From the IMG/VR virus record IMGVR_UViG_3300005523_000457, positions 1 to 41,085 of that record: a stretch of DNA of 41,085 nucleotides. One strand, written 5' to 3'. Source of the stretch: a virus. This document shows, piece after piece, positions 36,216-41,085 of this stretch; the stretch's first letter is position 1, and every line of letters starts with the position of its first letter. Made by a program: the position numbers and the translations under genes. The notes under the pieces were generated by a model. That model ran no database searches. It was not told where the DNA came from and was given only the letters and a program-made list of their open reading frames with translations.

Positions 36216-37969
36216 TAGTATCCGCTCCCAGACGATCCGCTACCGCTTGAACCTGAACTTGAAGAACTTGAAGTTGTTGTTCCTGAAGAACTAGAACTTG
36301 AAGTTGTTCCTGAAGTATAACTTGATCCGCTTGTAACACCGCTTGTTGTACTTGTTGTTCCTGTAACAACTGTACCTGATGCTTTTAATTTACTTGCCGT
36401 AATTGCATCAATAATTGTTACATCATCAACTGTTGCTCCGCTTATGAAAACTTCATCTGCTTCAGATTTAATTTCATAAAGACTTCCAAAGCCTTGTGAG
36501 TCTTGTTTAGGAACAATTACAATGTTAACTAGATCAGGTGCAACTTGGTTCATTACATAAGTAGCCATCTCTGAGAAATGAAAACTGTCACCAAAGTCCC
36601 AGTTTTCTAAAGCAAAATATTCATTAATTGCAGAAATTACTCTTGCCTTAATATCGTTATCATTAACAACTTGATCTGGGTTCTTTACAATCTTAATATT
36701 AGCTTGTACCTGAGCATCAGCTTTTGCTCCAAATAAAACTTTATATTTTACTGGATGATAAATTACGTCATCACTTATAGACTTAATTTTATTAATCTCT
36801 GCTCCATAGTTGTTAAACAAATTATCGCTACTTGGCGGTAATGGTTTGTTTGTAATTGTGCCATCTAAGTATTGTCTAAAGTTTGTATCATAAGTTCTAG
36901 TTAACAAATAAGTGTCAATAATGTTACTTGAACTTGGGTCAATTCTACTATCATCGTCTGCAGAATGAACGTAATGGAATTTTAATCCATCTCTACCTAC
37001 GTATGCTTTGTAGTCTGTTGTTAATGCAAGTGTGCCTGCTGTTGAACTGTACATCTTAAACACACCTTCAGTTACAAGGTAAAATACTTGACCGTCTGTG
37101 TATGAGCTTAATGCACCCACAACACTTTCGCTTTGTTTTACTTGTACTGCGTTTGAACTATTGTCCATATATTTGTAATCTTCAATACCATCTGACGTTG
37201 TATATTTCTTTTGGAAAATATATTTTGTTAGAGGATTTGTATCTTCATCAACAACTGTTACAAAAGTTTCTGGATCATCAACTACACCATCGCTATCTGA
37301 ATCAAAGAAAGTTACTTCAACCTTCTTACTGTCAATATAGCCGTCACCATCTCTGTATTCCTTAGATACTTCCCAAGGATAATCAACAGTAAACGCACTC
37401 GTGCTATCTGGTTGTGTGTTAATGCTTAATATATTAATTTTGTCTTTGATAATTTGTCCTGTTTTGTTATCAAATATCTTACTTGTACTATCATAATAGA
37501 ATCTAATCTCTTCATTACTTTCAAAAATGTATCTTTGTCCTCTGGAAGTAATTGTATACTTTTCACCATCTGTTTCAAATAGTAATAACCAAGAACTGTC
37601 TAACTGTTGATCAGTAACATCTCCTGTTTTACCTGTGCTAAATTCACTTGTAATATCTAAATTGTTTTGCGTAATCATACGCCATTGTCTTAGATTGTCG
37701 TCATAACGTAATCCAAATGTTTTGTATGCAAATACTTGATCAACTATTTGTGATTGTACGTCTGATAATAATGTTTTACCAAACTTAGGTCTTAATTCTG
37801 AAAGAATAGCATTTGAAGGAATAATATCATTTAATATGATAGGACCTGTGCCGTCTGCATTGTCAGTTCTACCATCTCCTGTTACACTTATTACTTTTAC
37901 CCATTTGTAAGTTATTGCATTAGGATGATCTGCATTGCCTTGCATAAGTGCATGGCTGTTGTTTGACAT
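36215..37969 (-). CDS. gp6: Baseplate wedge gp6, C-terminal portion, separated by an in-frame TAA
   Basis: A 584-residue ORF from an internal ATG. Residues about 370-530 match the C-terminal part of gp6/baseplate J-like wedge proteins: KYKVLFGAKADAQVQANIKI, then INEYFALENWDFGDSFHFSE, VNIVIVPKQDSQGFGSLYEI and ATVDDVTIIDAITASKLKAS. The last 54 residues are a Ser/Gly/Thr low-complexity tail. The reading frame is continuous with the upstream 558-residue ORF: between them lie one TAA (38069-38071) and 33 sense codons that read as ordinary protein (TLQVGTFTSSALKFIEAGTL, LKFVAPTGFHF). The ATG at 37969 has an AGGA 9 bases upstream, so separate translation is possible. This is probably one split gene rather than two. 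Confidence 0.75.
   Translation of the reverse strand: MSNNSHALMQGNADHPNAITYKWVKVISVTGDGRTDNADGTGPIILNDIIPSNAILSELRPKFGKTLLSDVQSQIVDQVFAYKTFGLRYDDNLRQWRMITQNNLDITSEFSTGKTGDVTDQQLDSSWLLLFETDGEKYTITSRGQRYIFESNEEIRFYYDSTSKIFDNKTGQIIKDKINILSINTQPDSTSAFTVDYPWEVSKEYRDGDGYIDSKKVEVTFFDSDSDGVVDDPETFVTVVDEDTNPLTKYIFQKKYTTSDGIEDYKYMDNSSNAVQVKQSESVVGALSSYTDGQVFYLVTEGVFKMYSSTAGTLALTTDYKAYVGRDGLKFHYVHSADDDSRIDPSSSNIIDTYLLTRTYDTNFRQYLDGTITNKPLPPSSDNLFNNYGAEINKIKSISDDVIYHPVKYKVLFGAKADAQVQANIKIVKNPDQVVNDNDIKARVISAINEYFALENWDFGDSFHFSEMATYVMNQVAPDLVNIVIVPKQDSQGFGSLYEIKSEADEVFISGATVDDVTIIDAITASKLKASGTVVTGTTSTTSGVTSGSSYTSGTTSSSSSSGTTTSSSSSSGSSGSGSSGSGY
36218..36379 (-). repeat. Low-complexity Ser/Gly/Thr tail of gp6
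   Basis: The final 54 codons of the gp6 C-terminal ORF encode runs of Ser, Thr and Gly (SSSSSSGTTTSSSSSSGSSG). The DNA is built of short degenerate repeats around GAACTTGAAG on the plus strand. Likely a flexible linker or tail; replication slippage could vary its length. Confidence 0.85.
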
Positions 37970-38068
37970 AAAATGAAATCCTGTTGGAGCAACAAACTTT
38001 AATAATGTTCCTGCTTCAATAAATTTTAATGCACTACTTGTAAAAGTTCCTACTTGTAATGTAGAATC

Positions 38069-39745
38069 TTATACATCAACAAAAGAACCTGTTGCTTGGT
38101 TTGTTGTTGTAGTTGTTTGTTTCCATTTAGCACCTAAGTCAGCAACTAGTGTCTTAGGAAAGTTAGTCAAATAATAATTTAACATTTGCTTTTGACTTAG
38201 AATAGGTGTTATGGTATTTGCAATAACTCCTTGTACATCTGTTTTTGTTGTAAATGTAAATGTTTTCTTTTCTGTAAACTTGTCTTTGTATATGATTCCA
38301 TCAGCACCATATAAATTAGTAGAACTATATTTGCCTGTGCTATCTAATAAGTCATAGTATCTTGAAATACCTGAACTTGTTCTGTTTACACTTTTTGTTT
38401 TAATAATTTCTTGACTGATTCCTAAAGGACTTACTTGGTAGTCTTCTCCAGTAACCATTCTGTTCTGTGTATAATATGTGCTAGGTGCGTTTTCTCTAAT
38501 ACTTGCATTGGTTTCAGAAATAGTAGCATTGTCTACAGTATATTTTAATTCTAAACTTAATGTTATCTGTTCAGGATTACCTGTTTTAGAAGTATAAGGA
38601 ATTGAAACACTAATTGCAACTAAATCTGAAGGTACAATATTATACTGATCGTTAATGCTTGTTCTGTAATAAACTCTAAATGATCCTTGTGGTAAGTTAC
38701 CAAACGTACCATCACTAAAAATTAAATCTACTTTATCCTGTGTCTTACTTAAAGTTCCAAAGATGTTTCTTACATTTTTACGTAAGCTGTTATAAACAAT
38801 GTTGTTGCCTTCAACTGATTCAACTTTAGTCCATGCTTCTTCTTCAGCACCAATTGAATTTAGTTTGTATAACCAAAGGTCTGTGTTATTAATATTTGTT
38901 GCTTCAAGACTAATACTTTGATTAGTACTTGGTGAAGTTACGTTAAAAGTTCCTTGGTCTAATGTTCCTTGTCTAAAGTGTGCAAAATATCCTGAGTTAG
39001 AACTTCCAGGTCCACGACCATCATCTCTATATAAGAATGCTAAATTGTTTCCAGGTAAAGGTGCTTCTTCAGATATAACACCTGAGTTTACGTCTGTTGA
39101 AACAACTTGGAACTGCATATTCTTTCCATCAACGTTTTTACTAAAAGTATAAACAGGAACATCTGAGTTACTTGCATCAAATCTATATTGGTCTGTTGGT
39201 ACTCCTTCAACGTTATCTTTCTTAATAGGTTTTCCAACTGGACTGTTTACTGGCAATGCCGCATTAAGGACTTTTTCAAATTGTTCTCTCCAATTGATGT
39301 TTGAAGGATCGTTCCATAGAATAGTTTGACTAGCTAGGTTAGTTCCGTTGCTGTCTACAATATCTTCTGATGTTGCAATACTTTCAAACTTTAATAAGCC
39401 GTTTGCACATTGATTACGTTTTGGACTATATGATAAGAGTCTAGCTAAACGTAATATAGATTCTCTACGTTCAGCTAACTCCAAAAAGTTTTCTCTTGCA
39501 TTTAAATCTACGCGGAAAGCTAGGTTTTGACCTAGGAAAGCAATTAGGTCAATTAGTGCAAGATATTCACTTGATTCAATATAGTCATTGAAATCTTCTG
39601 GGTAATTCTGTCGCAAATAGCTGATCATTGTTCTGCGTAAGTTATCAAAGTCATATGACTTAAACTCCGCATTTCTAAAAGACTGATAGACTTTTTTCCA
39701 GTCTTCAGCTAACAATAATCTATTTTGTCTATTTGTTGACGACAT
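38069..39745 (-). CDS. gp6: Baseplate wedge gp6, N-terminal portion
   Basis: A 558-residue protein. The first 110 residues (LLLAEDWKKVYQSFRNAEFK, then YDFDNLRRTMISYLRQNYPE, ALIDLIAFLGQNLAFRVDLN and ARLLSYSPKRN) are the conserved start of gp6-type wedge proteins. The middle carries the baseplate-J-like core (LIFSDGTFGNLPQGSFRVYY, NMVT-like RMVTGEDYQVSPLG). gp6 joins gp25 and gp53 in forming the inner ring of the T4 baseplate. T4 gp6 has 660 residues, so this ORF alone is short at the C-terminus, which supports continuity across the TAA at 38069. An AAGGA ribosome binding site sits 7 bases before the ATG, with a late motif upstream. Confidence 0.85.
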   Translation of the reverse strand: MSSTNRQNRLLLAEDWKKVYQSFRNAEFKSYDFDNLRRTMISYLRQNYPEDFNDYIESSEYLALIDLIAFLGQNLAFRVDLNARENFLELAERRESILRLARLLSYSPKRNQCANGLLKFESIATSEDIVDSNGTNLASQTILWNDPSNINWREQFEKVLNAALPVNSPVGKPIKKDNVEGVPTDQYRFDASNSDVPVYTFSKNVDGKNMQFQVVSTDVNSGVISEEAPLPGNNLAFLYRDDGRGPGSSNSGYFAHFRQGTLDQGTFNVTSPSTNQSISLEATNINNTDLWLYKLNSIGAEEEAWTKVESVEGNNIVYNSLRKNVRNIFGTLSKTQDKVDLIFSDGTFGNLPQGSFRVYYRTSINDQYNIVPSDLVAISVSIPYTSKTGNPEQITLSLELKYTVDNATISETNASIRENAPSTYYTQNRMVTGEDYQVSPLGISQEIIKTKSVNRTSSGISRYYDLLDSTGKYSSTNLYGADGIIYKDKFTEKKTFTFTTKTDVQGVIANTITPILSQKQMLNYYLTNFPKTLVADLGAKWKQTTTTTNQATGSFVDV

Positions 39746-39764
39746 TTGCTTTCCTTAATAATAC

Positions 39765-39772
39765 TATTTATT
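39765..39772 (-). promoter_or_regulatory. Late-promoter-like motif before gp6
   Basis: The minus strand reads AATAAATA, one base from TATAAATA, 20 bases upstream of the gp6 ATG, in the 47-base gap after gp25. Confidence 0.5.
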
Positions 39773-39792
39773 GTGTTTCATAATCTGCGTAC

Positions 39793-40224
39793 TTAATACG
39801 GTACTGCGTTTTCATCAAATTTTAGTCTTAAATTTTCCGATATATTATACGGTAAGTACATCAAATCTACATCAACTTGAAGTCCGCTTTCATATGAATC
39901 TACGTTAATACTGTTTACTACAACACGAGGATCACTGTTTACAATAGTTGTAACGTTCTTAGCTATGGCTTCTTTCATAGGTTCTGTTAGCGGTTCGTGT
40001 ATTGCGTCCCATATAACTGTACCAAACGTAGGATTCATCAGCTTTTCACCCTGTCTTATATGAAAGTGATTTAGTATATCCTGCTTGATCAATGCTATAT
40101 CAAATAAAGACTTGCTGTTGTTATTTGGGTTAACCGTGCTTAAACCTTTGTATGCACGATTAGTAACAACGGGTTTGCCTTGTTTACCTGATGGAACTGT
40201 AATTTTTTTGTATAAGTCTGCCAT
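39793..40224 (-). CDS. gp25: Baseplate wedge protein gp25
   Basis: A 143-residue protein close to the usual gp25 length (T4: 132). The lysozyme-like gp25 family core is visible: FHIRQGEKLMNPTFGTVIWD, the following EPL block, and a C-terminal strand pair (VDVDLMYLPYNISENLRLKF). gp25 locks the sheath-initiating ring to the gp6 wedge in the baseplate. Order and strand (gp5, gp25, gp6) match T4-like marine phages. It lies 12 bases after gp5, with no clear promoter between them. Confidence 0.93.
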   Translation of the reverse strand: MADLYKKITVPSGKQGKPVVTNRAYKGLSTVNPNNNSKSLFDIALIKQDILNHFHIRQGEKLMNPTFGTVIWDAIHEPLTEPMKEAIAKNVTTIVNSDPRVVVNSINVDSYESGLQVDVDLMYLPYNISENLRLKFDENAVPY

Positions 40225-40236
40225 AACAATATTTAC

Positions 40237-41085
40237 CTATCCTTTAAACTCCTTCTTAAACACATCTGGAGTAGTTGGGTTTGGTAGTGGATTAGCTACC
40301 GTTGTAATAGAATCCCTATCTGTTAGCACTATTTTAAATGCTGTAGGGTTCAAGTTTTCATGATGTGTCCACGGCTCAGCTTGTGGTGAGCGTTGTGAAA
40401 GAATGCCCTGGGTTGTGTGACCAGGTACGCGATGTACGGACAGAGCGGACGCGGTAGCGGCCGTAGCCGCCTGCGGTCCATTCATATGGATTTCGGAAGC
40501 GGTTTCTGTATGGTTGCCTCCGCTGAGTATATCTGTAGTTGAACCTGCTGTAAGTTTGTTTGCTCCACCTGTGTTAACATCAAAGTCTGAAGTTGTTGTG
40601 ATCTTTGTGCTACCACCTACAAGTATGTTTGTATTTTTGTTTGATTCTATCTGTACCCTACCAGTGATAAGTTTATCACCAATATAGTCACCTGATGCTT
40701 TTAGGCTTAGATTAGCGCCTGCTTCTATTGTAACGTTTCTATCTGCTGTAAGATTAAAATCATTTTTTGTGTGCATACTGATTGAGTCTTGTGCAAATAT
40801 ATCAATCTTACCATCTGACGTTAGTTCAATCCAAGCTGTACCTCTGCTGTTACCTATGTAAATTAAATCTTCCGTGTTATGTAAAAGTATTTGATGTCCT
40901 GTACGTGTACGCAATCTAACAAGTTCGTTGTGTAAAAGGTTTTTCTTACCGTCCATTTCACCCAAGTTTACGTTTGCGTAATCAGGTGCTCCGTCACTCG
41001 CGGTTTCCTTTCTTAGGAACTTGTCATTACCATCATCAAATACCAAACTTGTTCCGCCAAGTCTTGCTTTGAATACTGTTGTAAA
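40237..41085 (-). CDS. gp5: Baseplate hub/spike gp5, 5' end outside the window
   Basis: The frame stays open to the right edge: 13 more in-frame codons (FTTVFKARLGGTS) precede the TTG at 41046, so that TTG is not the real start and the gene is 5'-truncated. The visible 282 residues are the C-terminal part of a gp5/VgrG-type spike: RLRTRTGHQILLHNTEDLIY, GNSRGTAWIELTSDGKIDIF, and then short repeated beta strands (NLTADRNVTIEAGANLSLKA) typical of a triple-stranded beta-helix. The end (HRVPGHTTQGILSQRSPQAE, PWTHHENLNP) resembles the tip region of marine phage gp5. The lysozyme domain of T4 gp5, if present, lies off the window. The stretch 40430-40510 is locally GC-rich and encodes an Ala-rich linker. 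Confidence 0.85.
   Translation of the reverse strand, partial: FTTVFKARLGGTSLVFDDGNDKFLRKETASDGAPDYANVNLGEMDGKKNLLHNELVRLRTRTGHQILLHNTEDLIYIGNSRGTAWIELTSDGKIDIFAQDSISMHTKNDFNLTADRNVTIEAGANLSLKASGDYIGDKLITGRVQIESNKNTNILVGGSTKITTTSDFDVNTGGANKLTAGSTTDILSGGNHTETASEIHMNGPQAATAATASALSVHRVPGHTTQGILSQRSPQAEPWTHHENLNPTAFKIVLTDRDSITTVANPLPNPTTPDVFKKEFKG

Noticed and set aside
38069-38071. TAA reassigned to an amino acid in this virus
   Set aside because: TAA ends other genes in the window in the right place (for example 1446-1448, 15495-15497 and 21495-21497), so a general recoding is not supported; only a local event at gp6 remains possible.
40230-40237. GGTAAATA (minus strand) before gp25 as a late promoter
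   Set aside because: It has two mismatches to TATAAATA and lies only 6 bases from the ATG, too close for a start site plus ribosome binding site.
41044-41046. TTG as the start of gp5
   Set aside because: The same frame is open for 13 further codons to the window edge and reads as spike-like protein, so the gene simply runs out of the window.
1-41085. CRISPR array, tRNA genes or insertion sequences
   Set aside because: I found no regularly spaced direct repeats, no cloverleaf with CCA-type end, and no transposase or terminal inverted repeats. The gaps between genes are too short to hold them.

Overview
This window looks like part of the genome of a marine T4-like myovirus of the cyanophage or pelagiphage kind. 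The evidence is its AT-rich composition, tightly packed genes that mostly overlap by 1-20 bases, and baseplate genes in the T4 order (gp5, gp25, gp6, then very large tail and fibre proteins). Gaps between operons carry T4-type late-promoter motifs (TATAAATA and close variants). I see no photosynthesis gene, tRNA or replication gene, so the host (cyanobacterium, SAR11 or other) cannot be decided from this stretch.

Right part, about 14.6-41.1 kb, all on the minus strand and read from right to left: the baseplate and fibre region. It runs from a baseplate spike gp5 (cut by the window edge) to gp25, then gp6 split in frame by one TAA codon. Next come a giant 4906-residue structural protein in the place of T4 gp7, a 204-residue conserved structural protein, three fibre paralogues (675, 605 and 495 aa) sharing one N-terminal domain, and a 296-residue structural protein.

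Left part, about 0-14.55 kb: an accessory island rich in sugar and radical chemistry. A long minus-strand operon (14552 down to 6341) holds a small conserved protein, two glycosyltransferases with DxD motifs, a 62-residue protein, RpiB, an unknown protein, a GIY-YIG-like protein, a third glycosyltransferase-like protein, and radical SAM, SGNH and radical SAM genes. A plus-strand pair (4218-6357) encodes an unknown protein and another SGNH protein. A second minus-strand operon starts at 4156 from a divergent late promoter: nucleotide-sugar dehydrogenase, SGNH protein, glycosyltransferase-like protein, radical SAM protein, and a 2-oxoglutarate/Fe(II) oxygenase cut by the left edge.

The unit [radical SAM + GT-A-like + SGNH] occurs twice, in operons that share late promoters with the virion genes. 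I infer a virus-encoded pathway that modifies a sugar or a protein late in infection, perhaps on the fibres or on the host surface. Its substrate is unknown. This island and the giant baseplate protein are the parts most likely to hold something undescribed.
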